From an uncultured Sphingomonas sp. (lineage in GTDB: Bacteria > Pseudomonadota > Alphaproteobacteria > Sphingomonadales > Sphingomonadaceae), in NCBI GenBank assembly GCA_946482655.1, contig CAMLSA010000017.1, positions 1 through 43,680 on the forward strand: a DNA stretch of 43,680 nucleotides, in the 5' to 3' direction. The first letter of the stretch is position 1; each line of letters starts with the position of its first letter. A program made the translations under genes and the position numbers. Below are positions 1 through 8,489 of this stretch, one piece after another. Under the pieces are notes generated by a model. That model was not told the DNA's origin. It saw only the letters and a program-made list of their open reading frames with translations, and made no database searches.

Positions 1-692
1 GCGTGCTCGAGCATATGGTCGACACCGTGCTCAGCTTCGAGGGCGAGCGCAGCCACCAATATCGTATCCTGCGAGCCGTCAAGAACCGGTTCGGCGGCAC
101 CGACGAGATCGGAGTGTTCGCGATGGCCGAACAGGGGCTCGACGAGGTCCCCAACCCGAGCGCCCTCTTCCTGACCGCACGCGGTGAGGGGATGAGTGGC
201 GCCACCGTCTTCCCGGCGATCGAAGGGACGCGGCCGGTGCTGGTCGAAATCCAGGCATTGACGGTGCGGCTGCAGAGTGGAGCGACGCCGCGACGCGCGG
301 TGGTCGGCTGGGATTCGGGACGGCTGGCGATGATCCTTGCGGTGCTCGAAGCGCGTTGCGGACTCAGCTTCTCGACGGCGGAGGTCTATCTCAACATCGC
401 CGGCGGCTATCGCGTGTCCGATCCGGCCGCTGACATGGCAGTCGCGGCCGCGCTGGTGTCGGCGCTCGCCGAACGGCCGGTGCCGGCCGACTGCGTCGCC
501 TATGGCGAAGTCGCGCTGTCGGGCGAGATTCGTCCGGTCGCCCATGCCGGTCTCCGGCTCAAGGAAGCCGCGAAGCTGGGCTTCGGCAAGGCCTGGGGCC
601 CCAGCGGAAAGGATCAGAAGCAGGCCGGAATGCGGGTGGAGAGCTTTTCGACGCTGGGCACGCTCGTTGACCATGTCCTTGGCCACCGCTAG
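1..692 (+). CDS. radA: RadA/Sms DNA repair protein, C-terminal part (5' end outside window)
   Basis: RadA is a RecA-like, DnaB-type branch-migration helicase that helps homologous recombination. The reading frame is open from the window edge (first full codon at base 3), so the zinc finger and Walker A parts lie upstream. Visible here are the RadA signature KNRFG at about residue 28, the segment VFAMAEQGLDEV, and the Lon-like C-terminal domain with GGYRVSDPAADMAVAAALVS and GEVALSGEIRPV, which are characteristic of RadA rather than RecA. The stop is followed after 12 bases by the cvpA start, a pairing common in alphaproteobacteria and suggesting cotranscription. Identification is firm; only the first half cannot be judged. 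Confidence 0.95.
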   Translation, partial: VLEHMVDTVLSFEGERSHQYRILRAVKNRFGGTDEIGVFAMAEQGLDEVPNPSALFLTARGEGMSGATVFPAIEGTRPVLVEIQALTVRLQSGATPRRAVVGWDSGRLAMILAVLEARCGLSFSTAEVYLNIAGGYRVSDPAADMAVAAALVSALAERPVPADCVAYGEVALSGEIRPVAHAGLRLKEAAKLGFGKAWGPSGKDQKQAGMRVESFSTLGTLVDHVLGHR

Positions 693-704
693 CTAAGCGC
701 GGAC

Positions 705-1250
705 ATGCATGGCTTGACCGGTCTCGACATCATCGTGCTGCTGGCGATCTTCGGCGGCGCGGCCTTCGGCGTGATGCGCGGCTTCGTCACCGAGGTGATC
801 TCGCTGTTCGCCTGGGTCGCGGCGATCTTCGCGCTCAAGCTTCTGCACGGCCCGGTGGCGAAGATGCTGACCGGCATTGTGGGCAGCCCGAGCGGGGCGA
901 GCGTGCTCGCCTTCGCGCTCGTCTTTCTGATCGTGTATGCGGGCGGCAAGCTCGTGGCGGCGTCGCTTGGCCGGCGGACGCGTACCTCGGTACTCGGGCC
1001 GCTGGATCGGGTGCTGGGCTTCGGCTTCGGCGCGCTCAAGGGCCTGATCATCGTCACCCTCGCTTATCTGCTGATCAACCTGGGCTATGACACCATCTAT
1101 GGGCAGGCCGGCGAACGCCCCGGCTGGATGCGCCATTCGCGCACGCATCCGCTGCTCAACGCCACCGGTCGCGCAATCGTCGACTGGGTTGGCAACCGGC
1201 GCAAGTCGGGCGGGTTGATCGGCAGCCAGCCGGCCAAGGACGCCGATTAG
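705..1250 (+). CDS. cvpA: CvpA family inner-membrane protein
   Basis: A 181-residue hydrophobic protein with about four membrane segments (roughly residues 8-26, 28-46, 64-85 and 103-124). The opening LTGLDIIVLLAIFGGAAFG and the following G(V)MRGFVTEVISLFAWV match the CvpA family, which is linked to colicin V production, envelope homeostasis and biofilm in other bacteria; its molecular role is not settled. The C-terminal 55 residues are hydrophilic and probably cytoplasmic. It follows radA by 12 bases in the same direction. Its TAG stop interleaves with the stop of the convergent VOC gene in a 4-base overlap. Confidence 0.9.
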   Translation: MHGLTGLDIIVLLAIFGGAAFGVMRGFVTEVISLFAWVAAIFALKLLHGPVAKMLTGIVGSPSGASVLAFALVFLIVYAGGKLVAASLGRRTRTSVLGPLDRVLGFGFGALKGLIIVTLAYLLINLGYDTIYGQAGERPGWMRHSRTHPLLNATGRAIVDWVGNRRKSGGLIGSQPAKDAD

Positions 1251-1729
1251 GACGTCAGGCTTTCCGTATCGAGCGTCCCAATTTCCCCTTCCTTGAAATC
1301 TTCCTTGAGGAAGTTGAGTTCGCAGGTCACGCCGCTCGGATCGGCGACGAAGATCTGCTTGAGATGGAAGTCCGGAAGGCTGACGGCATGATAGGGCAGG
1401 CCGCGCGCTTCGAGCCGTTCGACGAACCCATCATAACCGTCGCAGCGGAAAGCAACATGGTCCACGGCGCCGCTACCTTTTGTCTCGATCTCGGTGCCGG
1501 GCGCGATTTTATCGAGTCGTGCGCGGGTGAAGTTCAGGGCCATGTCGTTATTGCCCCTTTCCATGGACATGACATGGACCACCGGGACGTCGCGGTCGTC
1601 ATAGATCCAGGCGCCCATGCCTTCCTCGCCGGGAAAGGGACCGGACTTGAGGCCGATGATATCCTCGTAGAAGCGGATCGTCGCGTTCAGATCCAGCGTC
1701 CTGATATTGTAATGCTCAAGCACTGCCAT
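1247..1729 (-). CDS. VOC family (glyoxalase/bleomycin-resistance fold) protein
   Basis: 160 residues forming two beta-alpha-beta-beta-beta modules. The first opens MAVLEHYNIRTLDLNATIRF with FYEDIIGLK, the typical VOC start. The second contains VDHVAFRCDGYDGFVERLEA and ends FVADPSGVTCELNF, placing His and Glu metal ligands at the usual VOC positions. The substrate is unknown; family members include glyoxalase I, ring-cleavage dioxygenases and lactoylglutathione-lyase-like proteins. I chose the ATG at 1729 because AAGGAGAG lies just upstream; an in-frame extension to 1777 adds an arginine-rich stretch with no family resemblance. It is divergent from the radical SAM gene (73 bases between starts). 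Confidence 0.85.
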   Translation of the reverse strand: MAVLEHYNIRTLDLNATIRFYEDIIGLKSGPFPGEEGMGAWIYDDRDVPVVHVMSMERGNNDMALNFTRARLDKIAPGTEIETKGSGAVDHVAFRCDGYDGFVERLEARGLPYHAVSLPDFHLKQIFVADPSGVTCELNFLKEDFKEGEIGTLDTESLTS

Positions 1730-1802
1730 ATCGTCTCTCCTTGGAACCGACCCTATCATTCCCCGCGCGCATCGCAAGCTTGCCTGCGGCTATGTTCCTG
1801 TT

Positions 1803-2903
1803 ATGTTCCATACGATGCCCGACTCGCCATCGATCCTTCCACCCGCCGTCAAGGGGCGGGGCGCCACCAATGCGGACTTGAGCGCGCGCTTCGACGACAA
1901 GGCGCGCGAGAGCGACGGCGACTGGGCCGACGCACGTCACGAGATCGACGGCGAGGGGCCGCCGCTGCGCACTCAGGTGACGATCGAGCATCCGAGGACG
2001 ATCATTACCCGCAACCAATCTCCCGATCTCTCCTTCGACCGCTCGATCAACGCCTATCGGGGGTGCGAGCATGGCTGCATCTATTGCTTCGCGCGACCGA
2101 GCCATGCGTTTCACAATCTCTCGCCGGGCCTCGACTTCGAGACCAAGCTTTTCGCCAAGCCCGGCGCGGCGGCGCTGCTGAGGAAGGAACTGGCCAAGCC
2201 GAGTTATCGCTGCAGCCCGATGGCAATGGGCACCAACACCGATCCCTACCAGCCGATCGAGGAGCGCTTCGAGATCACCCGCCAGGTGATCGGGGTGCTC
2301 TCGGACCACGATCATCCAGTGGTGATCACCACCAAGTCGGCGCGGATCATCCGCGACATCGATCTGCTGGGCCCGATGGCGGCGAAGCGGCTCGCAGCGG
2401 TGATGATGTCGGTGACGACGCTCGATCCTGCGCTGGCGCGGAGGATGGAGCCGCGCGCCTCGGCGCCGCGCCAGCGGATCGCCGCCATCGCCGCGCTGGT
2501 GAAGGCGGGCGTGCCGACGTCGATCAGCGTGTCGCCGGTCGTCCCCGCGATCAACGACCATGAGATCGAGGCGATCGTCGCGGCGGGGACCGAAGCCGGC
2601 GCGCGCGCGGCCTTCTCGATCGTCGTGCGGCTGCCGCACGAGGTCGCGCCGCTGTTTCGGGAGTGGCTGGCGATCCATTATCCCGAGCGCGCCGCGAAGG
2701 TGATGGCACTGATCAACGAGATGAGGGGCGGGCGGGACAATAATCCCGACTTCCACAGTCGCTTCCGGCCGCAGGGCGCCTATGCGCAGGCGCTCCAGTC
2801 GCGCTTTCGGCTGGCCTGTCGGAAGCATGGCCTTAACGCGGAGCGCTTCGAGCTCCGCTCCGATCTGTTCCGCGTGCCAACCAATCAACTCAGCTTGTTT
2901 TAA
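1803..2903 (+). CDS. PA0069 family radical SAM protein
   Basis: 366 residues. The [4Fe-4S] motif CxxxCxxC is seen as RGCEHGCIYCFARPSH near residue 90, followed by family features: the GTNTDPYQPIE segment, VVITTKSARIIRDIDLL, and the end LRSDLFRVPTNQLSLF. This matches the PA0069/Rv2578c-type radical SAM family, related to spore photoproduct lyase-like proteins; the substrate is not known. Start choice is open: ATG at 1803 or 1815, neither with a good Shine-Dalgarno. The gene stands alone between a divergent VOC gene and a hemerythrin gene 84 bases downstream. Confidence 0.88.
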   Translation: MFHTMPDSPSILPPAVKGRGATNADLSARFDDKARESDGDWADARHEIDGEGPPLRTQVTIEHPRTIITRNQSPDLSFDRSINAYRGCEHGCIYCFARPSHAFHNLSPGLDFETKLFAKPGAAALLRKELAKPSYRCSPMAMGTNTDPYQPIEERFEITRQVIGVLSDHDHPVVITTKSARIIRDIDLLGPMAAKRLAAVMMSVTTLDPALARRMEPRASAPRQRIAAIAALVKAGVPTSISVSPVVPAINDHEIEAIVAAGTEAGARAAFSIVVRLPHEVAPLFREWLAIHYPERAAKVMALINEMRGGRDNNPDFHSRFRPQGAYAQALQSRFRLACRKHGLNAERFELRSDLFRVPTNQLSLF

Positions 2904-2926
2904 GCACTTGTTTCGCCTGTGGCTCA

Positions 2927-2951
2927 GCAACTCCCTACAGCCTGCTTCGTT
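2927..2951 (+). promoter_or_regulatory. Near-consensus EcfG-type promoter ahead of the hemerythrin gene
   Basis: GCAAC, then 16 bases, then CGTT. This differs by one base from the alphaproteobacterial general-stress (EcfG) consensus GGAAC-N16/17-CGTT. It ends 36 bases before the hemerythrin ATG, a sensible distance. A single site with one mismatch could be chance, so this is tentative. Confidence 0.35.
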
Positions 2952-2987
2952 CTCTGGGCCAATCCCGAAATCAGCAGGAGAGATGCC

Positions 2988-3539
2988 ATGTTGGAGGAAA
3001 AGACCACCCGCAGCTTCGCGATCGGTGCGGCAGCCGGCCTGACGGCCGGGCTCGCCGCCAACGCCGTTCGCAAGATCTTCATCCAGGCGCCGAGCATGAT
3101 GGCGGGCCAATGGGACGCTGCGCTTGCCGCCGAACACCAGGCGGTCCTCAAGCTGTTCGACCAGATCGAGAAAACCGAGGAGAGCCACAAGGTCCGCCGT
3201 TCGATGCTGCTCACCCAAATCTGCCATGCGCTCGCCAAGCATGCGGTCGAGGAGGAAAACGCCATATATGCCGCGCTACGCGTCCACGGGCAGGTCGCCG
3301 AGGCCGATCGGCTCAACAGCGACCACGGCTATGTGAAGCAATATCTGTTCGAGCTGAACAGCATGGACACCGACCATCCCCAGTTCCTGCCCAAGATCCG
3401 CGATTTCCGGGCGATGATCGAGACCCACATGCGCGAGGAGGAGGAGAAGGTCTTCCCCAAGCTGCGCGGCGCGCTGAGCGAGGAGGAGAATGCGAAGCTG
3501 ACGAAGGTCATGAACCAGGAGGGGCTGAAGATGGCTTGA
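2988..3539 (+). CDS. Hemerythrin HHE-domain protein
   Basis: 183 residues with a hemerythrin-type four-helix bundle. Candidate di-iron ligands are H50 (AAEHQAV), the H85/E89 pair in KHAVEEENAIY, H113 (SDHGYV) and the final THMREEEEKVFPKL, a hallmark of this family. The N-terminus carries a short small-residue hydrophobic stretch (about residues 10-26) that may anchor or pack against the membrane. Such proteins bind oxygen or iron or act in oxidative or nitrosative stress. The ATG at 2988 follows AGGAG at a good distance; an upstream GTG at 2919 would add an unrelated stretch and start before the candidate stress promoter. Confidence 0.9.
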   Translation: MLEEKTTRSFAIGAAAGLTAGLAANAVRKIFIQAPSMMAGQWDAALAAEHQAVLKLFDQIEKTEESHKVRRSMLLTQICHALAKHAVEEENAIYAALRVHGQVAEADRLNSDHGYVKQYLFELNSMDTDHPQFLPKIRDFRAMIETHMREEEEKVFPKLRGALSEEENAKLTKVMNQEGLKMA

Positions 3540-3544
3540 TTCGC

Positions 3545-3567
3545 CCTCCTTCCTTGGCTGGGAGGGG
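3545..3567. terminator. Possible bidirectional terminator hairpin
   Basis: CCCTCC (3545-3550) can pair with GGAGGG (3562-3567) across an 11-base loop in the short gap between the convergent hemerythrin and moaB genes. A T-rich stretch (CTTCTTATTT) follows on the + strand. The stem is short, so this is a weak call. Confidence 0.35.
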
Positions 3568-3572
3568 GCTTC

Positions 3573-4100
3573 TTATTTCTCCATCAGCCTCGGCATCAGC
3601 TCGACGAAGTTGCAGGGCATGAAGCGGCTGTCGAGCTGGTGGACGAGGATGTCGTCCCAGCCGTCCTTGACCGCGCCCGTCGAGCCCGGAAGCGCGAAAA
3701 TATAGGTGCCGCGCGCCACGCAGGCGGTGGCACGCGACTGGATCGTCGAGGTGCCGATCTTGGCATAGCTGAGCCAGCGGAACAGTTCTCCGAAGCCGGG
3801 GATCTCCTTGTCCCGGACGGCCTCGAGCGCTTCGGGCGTAACGTCGCGCCCGGTAACGCCGGTGCCGCCGGTGGTGATCACGCAGTCGACTTGCGGATCG
3901 TCGATCCAGCCGTGCAGCCGGGCCGTGACGAGGTCGACATCGTCCCTGACGATCGCGCGGCCGGCGAGGATATGCCCCGCGCCTTCGATCCGCGCGACGA
4001 GCGCGTCGCCGGAGGTGTCCCGCGCGAGATCGCGGCTGTCCGAGACGGTAAGCACCGCGATGCGGACGGGATGGAAGGGTAGATCTTCCCTGATCGGCAT
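3573..4100 (-). CDS. moaB: Molybdenum cofactor biosynthesis protein B
   Basis: 175 residues of the MoaB/MogA molybdopterin-binding fold. Seen: VRIAVLTVSDSRDLARDTSG at the start, VDCVITTGGTGVTGRDVTPE (the TTGGTG loop), and ALPGSTGAVKDGWDDIL near the end. MoaB/Mog proteins adenylylate molybdopterin before metal insertion; MoaB of some bacteria has an unclear role. A second molybdenum-cofactor gene, mobA, lies at 41.3 kb. The ATG at 4100 follows AGAGGA; the TTG immediately upstream is a less likely start. It lies 92 bases downstream of the transglycosylase gene in the same direction and could be cotranscribed. Confidence 0.92.
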   Translation of the reverse strand: MPIREDLPFHPVRIAVLTVSDSRDLARDTSGDALVARIEGAGHILAGRAIVRDDVDLVTARLHGWIDDPQVDCVITTGGTGVTGRDVTPEALEAVRDKEIPGFGELFRWLSYAKIGTSTIQSRATACVARGTYIFALPGSTGAVKDGWDDILVHQLDSRFMPCNFVELMPRLMEK

Positions 4101-4192
4101 CAAACAATCCTCTTCCGCTCATTCCGAGGAACCACTGCGCTTGCCCAATGGCTCCTCCCGACGAGCGGGTAAAGGGGGACGCCGAGTGGCGG

Positions 4193-5968
4193 TCAGTCCG
4201 CCGACGCCGTGGCACCCAGCGACGTCAGCCGTACCGCCTCACGGCCCGGCAGGCCGGGGAAGCGCGGCCACAGGCCCTGGCCGATCGCCATCAGACTGGC
4301 CGGCTTGGCACCCGCCTGGCGCTGGTACATCCAATAGTTGCGCAGCACGATCGCGACATAGGCGCGGGTTTCGGTGAACGGGATCGATTCGATAAACAGC
4401 AGCGGATCGGCAAGGTTGCGCCCGCGCGCATTCCAGTTGGCGACCGATGTCGGGCCGGCATTATAGGCGGCTATCACCTTGGGCAGAAGCCCGCCGGTCG
4501 AACTCATATTGTCCGCCAGCTCGCGCAGATAGGCCTGGCCGAGCTCGATGCTGGTGGCGGGCTGGGCGAGCGCGGCATAATCGAACGGGCGGCCCTGGTG
4601 GCGCGCGACCATCTGCGCGGTGGCGGGCATGAGCTGCATCACGCCGCGCGCACCCGCCGGGCTCGTCGCATCAACGCGGAACTGCGATTCCTGAAGCGCG
4701 TGCGCGAACACCAGCGCCTTGTCGACCCGCCATCCCGACTGCGGCGTCCAGCCCGGCATCGGATAGCGCGCTGCGGCCGAAAGCCGCGCGCCGGACGGAC
4801 CGTTCTGGGCGAGCCAGATCTGGGCGGCGGGCAGGTTGAGCCGGGCGGCGAGATGGACCAGCGACTCGTGATCGCGGCTGAGCCCGATCCGGGCCTGATA
4901 ACGCAGCATCTGTTCGGCGAGGCCGGTCTCGCCGATCTCGGCGAGCGCGGTGGCGCGGCGGACATTGGGGATCGCGCCGATTGCCGCCCAGTCATTGGCG
5001 GTCAGCTTCAGGCTCGCCGCGCCGTCGTCGGTGAGGCCCAGGGCGGATTGGGCGATCAGTCCGTAGAAGCTCTCCTTCATGCGCGCCGCCGAGCGCAGCC
5101 GTGTCTCGACCCGCTCGGGATGGGCACACGCCATGTCGGCGCGACTGGCCCAATACAGGCCCGCGGCGATCATTTCGGGATCGCGAGCACGGGCGGCAAC
5201 CTGTTCGAAGGCGATACCGGCGCTCAGGCAGTCCTTCTGGCGCCAGGCGGCGAGTCCCGCGACCCAGCTCGCCTGGACAACCCAGTCGCCGGCGCCGGCG
5301 CGCGCCCGATCGGCGACCCGCCGGGCATTGGCGTCATCCCCCGTCAGATAATAGGACCAGGCGACCCGCTGCAACCACTCCGCCTGCGCCTCGGGGGAGA
5401 GATCGCCGAGCCGGACGGAGACGATCGCCTCGGCCTCGCTCGGCTGGTCGCCACGCAGCAGCGGCATCACGATCTGCGTCAGCGCCGCAGCCGCGCGGTC
5501 GTTGCGCAGCGCGCGCGCCGTCTGGCGCTTCGAAGGACCGGCAAAGCGCACCATGTCGCGCGTGACCGGCAGCGCCGCCGTACTCAAGCCGCGCCGCGAG
5601 GCGAGGGCGGCGAGATCCGGCGCCTGGGGCAGATCGGCCGCGCCGGCCAGCAACGTGGTCAGCGCATCATCGGGGACCTTGGGGGAGCCCTTCGCGAGAA
5701 TCAGTTCGGCCTGTGCGACATCGTTCAACGGGCCGCCGGGCAGCGCGTCGATGCCGCTCTGGGCGATCGTCCACTCGCCATTGCGGATCGCCGCGAAAAT
5801 GGCGCGATACTTCGTGCGCTGATCGGCGGTGAGCCCCGAGACGAGCGGAAGCGGCCGGGCGGCCGCGGCGACGCCCGCGGCGGCCATCGGCACGGCGACT
5901 GCATTCTGCGCCGCGGCGAGGCCCGGCGTGACTGCCAAGAGGCCCGCAAGCAACAGGTGACGCTTCAT
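4193..5968 (-). CDS. Soluble lytic murein transglycosylase (Slt type)
   Basis: 591 residues with an N-terminal signal peptide (MKRHLLLAGLLAVTPGLAAA), a long helical superhelix rich in Ala/Leu like the Slt70 U-domain, and a C-terminal SLT catalytic domain: ALQESQFRVDATSPAGARG carries the catalytic Glu, followed by GVMQLMPATAQ and AYNAGPTSVANWNARG. It should cleave the MurNAc-GlcNAc bond to give 1,6-anhydro muropeptides in the periplasm. The ATG at 5968 overlaps the stop of the upstream uracil-DNA glycosylase-like gene as ATGA, so translation is probably coupled; the frame stays open further upstream but that part is only the antisense reading of the neighbour. Confidence 0.93.
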   Translation of the reverse strand: MKRHLLLAGLLAVTPGLAAAQNAVAVPMAAAGVAAAARPLPLVSGLTADQRTKYRAIFAAIRNGEWTIAQSGIDALPGGPLNDVAQAELILAKGSPKVPDDALTTLLAGAADLPQAPDLAALASRRGLSTAALPVTRDMVRFAGPSKRQTARALRNDRAAAALTQIVMPLLRGDQPSEAEAIVSVRLGDLSPEAQAEWLQRVAWSYYLTGDDANARRVADRARAGAGDWVVQASWVAGLAAWRQKDCLSAGIAFEQVAARARDPEMIAAGLYWASRADMACAHPERVETRLRSAARMKESFYGLIAQSALGLTDDGAASLKLTANDWAAIGAIPNVRRATALAEIGETGLAEQMLRYQARIGLSRDHESLVHLAARLNLPAAQIWLAQNGPSGARLSAAARYPMPGWTPQSGWRVDKALVFAHALQESQFRVDATSPAGARGVMQLMPATAQMVARHQGRPFDYAALAQPATSIELGQAYLRELADNMSSTGGLLPKVIAAYNAGPTSVANWNARGRNLADPLLFIESIPFTETRAYVAIVLRNYWMYQRQAGAKPASLMAIGQGLWPRFPGLPGREAVRLTSLGATASAD

Positions 5969-6696
5969 CCGAGGGCCTTCATAAACAATTGCAGATCTTC
6001 CCAGGCGCGCCGCTTCTGCTCCGGATGCTGGAGCAGGGTACGGGGGTGAAAGGTGGCGACCGCGGTGGCGGTCCCCCCGGCGAGCTCGACCGCATGCACA
6101 CGGCCGCGCGCCTCGACGAAGCCGAGGTCGAGGAAGGCACGCGACGGCTGGTCGCCCATCAGCAGGAGCGCCCGGGGCCTGGCGAGGGCGACATGGTGCC
6201 GCGCCAGCTCGACGAACAGCGCGCCGGAAGCCTTGTCGACATAGCCGCCGGCAGGACGGCCCGGCGCCATCGCTGCGAGGTAGAGGCTGTCGCGGCTGCG
6301 GCCGATCGCCGCTATCATCTTGTCGAACAGCTGGCCGGCGGAACCCGAGAGCAATGTGCCCGAGGCCGCGTCTTCGGCTTCGGGCAGGTCGATCAGCACC
6401 ATCAGGCCAGACCCGGGATTGCCGGCCGGCGCGATACGCGCCGCGAGCGGCATGGCCAGCTTCTCGCTGGTGGCGAGCCAGGCCTGAAAGCCGGGCAGAG
6501 TGTCGGGAAAGGAGGGTGCGGCGGGAGCTGCCGAGGGACGGGCCGGCGCTGCGGGGGCGGGAGGCGCCGGGCGCTCGACCCGGGCCAGCCAGTCGCGCGG
6601 GGCCTCGTCGACGAGCACGTCGACGCCGGCATCCTGCCACCAGCCCATCAGGCTGGCGATATCCGCCGAAGTTCCGCTATTTCCCCCCTGGGTCAT
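5965..6696 (-). CDS. Uracil-DNA glycosylase superfamily protein (family 4-like, cysteine-free)
   Basis: 243 residues. After a Pro/Ala-rich linker (about 42-62) comes a UDG-fold domain: GSAGQLFDKMIAAIGRSRD and FHPRTLLQHPEQKRRAWEDL match the corresponding blocks of family 4/5 uracil-DNA glycosylases. Two things are odd. The protein has no cysteine, so the [4Fe-4S] cluster typical of family 4 cannot form. The first catalytic block, usually GEAPG, reads LIDLPEAED. It may therefore be inactive or have altered activity. The last His block (FHPRTLL) is kept. The gene overlaps the slt start by four bases. ETF:quinone oxidoreductase is divergent. Confidence 0.75.
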   Translation of the reverse strand: MTQGGNSGTSADIASLMGWWQDAGVDVLVDEAPRDWLARVERPAPPAPAAPARPSAAPAAPSFPDTLPGFQAWLATSEKLAMPLAARIAPAGNPGSGLMVLIDLPEAEDAASGTLLSGSAGQLFDKMIAAIGRSRDSLYLAAMAPGRPAGGYVDKASGALFVELARHHVALARPRALLLMGDQPSRAFLDLGFVEARGRVHAVELAGGTATAVATFHPRTLLQHPEQKRRAWEDLQLFMKALG

Positions 6697-6806
6697 GACC
6701 GGAACTAAAGGAATGGGTTGACGAACCAGTCAATCTGCGGGCAGCGGCTTTAGGGCGTGACGTTTTTTTGACGCGATGATCGGAAGCATGAACGAGGACG
6801 GTTAGC

Positions 6807-8456
6807 ATGTCGACGCGCGATTCGATGGCCTATGATGTCGTGATCGTGGGCGCGGGCCCCGCGGGGCTTGCCGCGGCGATCCGGTTGAAGCAGCTTGCGA
6901 TCGAGAGCGGACGCGAACTCGGCGTGTGCGTGCTCGAAAAGGGTTCGGAGGTCGGCGCGCATATCCTCTCCGGCGCGGTGGTCGATCCGATCGCGCTCGA
7001 TGAGCTGCTGCCCGACTGGCGCGATCTCGACAGCCCGCTGACCGTACCGGTGACCGAGAACCACCACTGGATCCTGACCAAGAACCGCCAGTTCTCGATG
7101 CCCCACATCGCGATGCCCGGCTTCATGCACAACGAGGGCACCTACACGGTATCGCTGGGCAATTTGTGTCGCTGGCTTGCCGGGCAGGCGGAGAATCTCG
7201 GCGTCGAGATCTTTCCCGGCTTCGCCGCCGCGGAGGTCCTCTACAATGAGGATGGATCGGTGAGGGGCGTCGCGACCGGCGACATGGGTGTGGACCGCGA
7301 AGGCAAGCCAAAGCCCGATTACCAGCCCGGCATGGAGCTCCACGCCAAATACACCTTCTTCGCCGAGGGCGTGCGCGGCCATCTATCCAAGATGCTCAAG
7401 GGCAGGTTCGACCTCGAATCCGATTGTCAGCCGCAGACCTATGCCATCGGTATCAAGGAATTGTGGGACATCGACCCCGACAAGCACCAGCCCGGCCGGG
7501 TCATCCACACGCAGGGTTGGCCGCTCACCGACGAGGTCGGCGGCGGATTCCTCTATCACCAGGCGAACAACCAGGTCGCGCTCGGCTTCGTGGTCGGTCT
7601 CGGCTACAAGAATCCCCACCTATATCCGTTTGAGGAATTCCAGCGCTGGAAGCAGCATCCGAAGATCCGTGAGATCCTCCAAGGCGGCCGGCGCGTTTCC
7701 TATGGCGCGCGCGCGATCAACGAGGGCGGCTGGCAGTCGATCCCCAGGCTGGTATTCCCCGGCGGCGCACTGATCGGCTGCTCGGCGGGCTTCGTCAACG
7801 TGCCCCGCATCAAGGGCAGCCACACCGCGATGAAATCGGGCATGCTCGCCGCCGAGGCCGCGTTCGACGCGATTTCACACGGGCGCGAAGCCGACGAGCT
7901 GTCATCCTATCCGGCGGCGCTCGACGACAGCTGGATCGCCAAGGAGCTCAAGATCGTCCGCAATTCGGAGCCGTTCGTCGCGAAGTTCGGCCCCTTCGCG
8001 GGCACGCTGCTGGCGGGCGTCGACATGTGGATGCGCCATCTCGGCTTCGGCTTGCCCTTCACCCTCAAGCACCATAAGGACAATGAGGGGATGTGGCGCC
8101 AGGATATCGCGCCCAAGATCGATTATCCCAAGCCCGACGGCGTGATCAGCTTCGATCGTCTCTCCTCGGTATTCATCTCGAACACCAATCATGAGGAAGA
8201 TCAGCCGGTCCACCTCCAGCTCAAGGACCCGAGCGTTCCGATCGACATCAACCTGCCGCTGTATGACGCGCCCGAGCAGCGCTATTGCCCGGCGGGCGTC
8301 TATGAGATCGTCGGCCGCGACGAAGGTGCGCCGCGCCTCCAGATCAACGCGCAGAACTGCGTCCACTGCAAGACCTGCGACATCAAGGACCCGACCCAGA
8401 ACATCAACTGGGTCACGCCCGAGGGCGGCGGCGGGCCGAACTATCCGAACATGTAG
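6807..8456 (+). CDS. Electron transfer flavoprotein:ubiquinone oxidoreductase
   Basis: 549 residues, full length for this family. The FAD-binding Rossmann motif is VIVGAGPAGLAAAIRL near residue 12, and the 4Fe-4S ferredoxin-like end contains NCVHCKTCDIKDP plus the conserved finish NINWVTPEGGGGPNYPNM. The middle part (GCSAGFVNVPRIKGSHTAMK) is diagnostic. The enzyme passes electrons from ETF, reduced by acyl-CoA and other dehydrogenases, to the quinone pool at the inner membrane. It is a single-gene unit: divergent from the UDG-like gene across 110 bases and convergent with a small secreted-protein gene. A GAGGAC stretch precedes the ATG. Confidence 0.97.
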   Translation: MSTRDSMAYDVVIVGAGPAGLAAAIRLKQLAIESGRELGVCVLEKGSEVGAHILSGAVVDPIALDELLPDWRDLDSPLTVPVTENHHWILTKNRQFSMPHIAMPGFMHNEGTYTVSLGNLCRWLAGQAENLGVEIFPGFAAAEVLYNEDGSVRGVATGDMGVDREGKPKPDYQPGMELHAKYTFFAEGVRGHLSKMLKGRFDLESDCQPQTYAIGIKELWDIDPDKHQPGRVIHTQGWPLTDEVGGGFLYHQANNQVALGFVVGLGYKNPHLYPFEEFQRWKQHPKIREILQGGRRVSYGARAINEGGWQSIPRLVFPGGALIGCSAGFVNVPRIKGSHTAMKSGMLAAEAAFDAISHGREADELSSYPAALDDSWIAKELKIVRNSEPFVAKFGPFAGTLLAGVDMWMRHLGFGLPFTLKHHKDNEGMWRQDIAPKIDYPKPDGVISFDRLSSVFISNTNHEEDQPVHLQLKDPSVPIDINLPLYDAPEQRYCPAGVYEIVGRDEGAPRLQINAQNCVHCKTCDIKDPTQNINWVTPEGGGGPNYPNM

Positions 8457-8489
8457 CTGTTGTCGCGCCCGGCGGGGCGGCGATGATGC

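Noticed and set aside
1716..3242. Long minus-strand open frame across the radical SAM and hemerythrin genes
   Set aside because: It covers two well-supported plus-strand genes and has no motif of its own.
4148..6049. Long plus-strand open frame opposite the transglycosylase gene
   Set aside because: Arg/Gly/Ala-rich antisense translation; the minus-strand gene has a signal peptide and intact SLT motifs.
6697..6806. EcfG promoter (GGAAC followed by CGAA) before the ETF:quinone oxidoreductase gene
   Set aside because: The -10 reads CGAA instead of CGTT, two mismatches in four bases.
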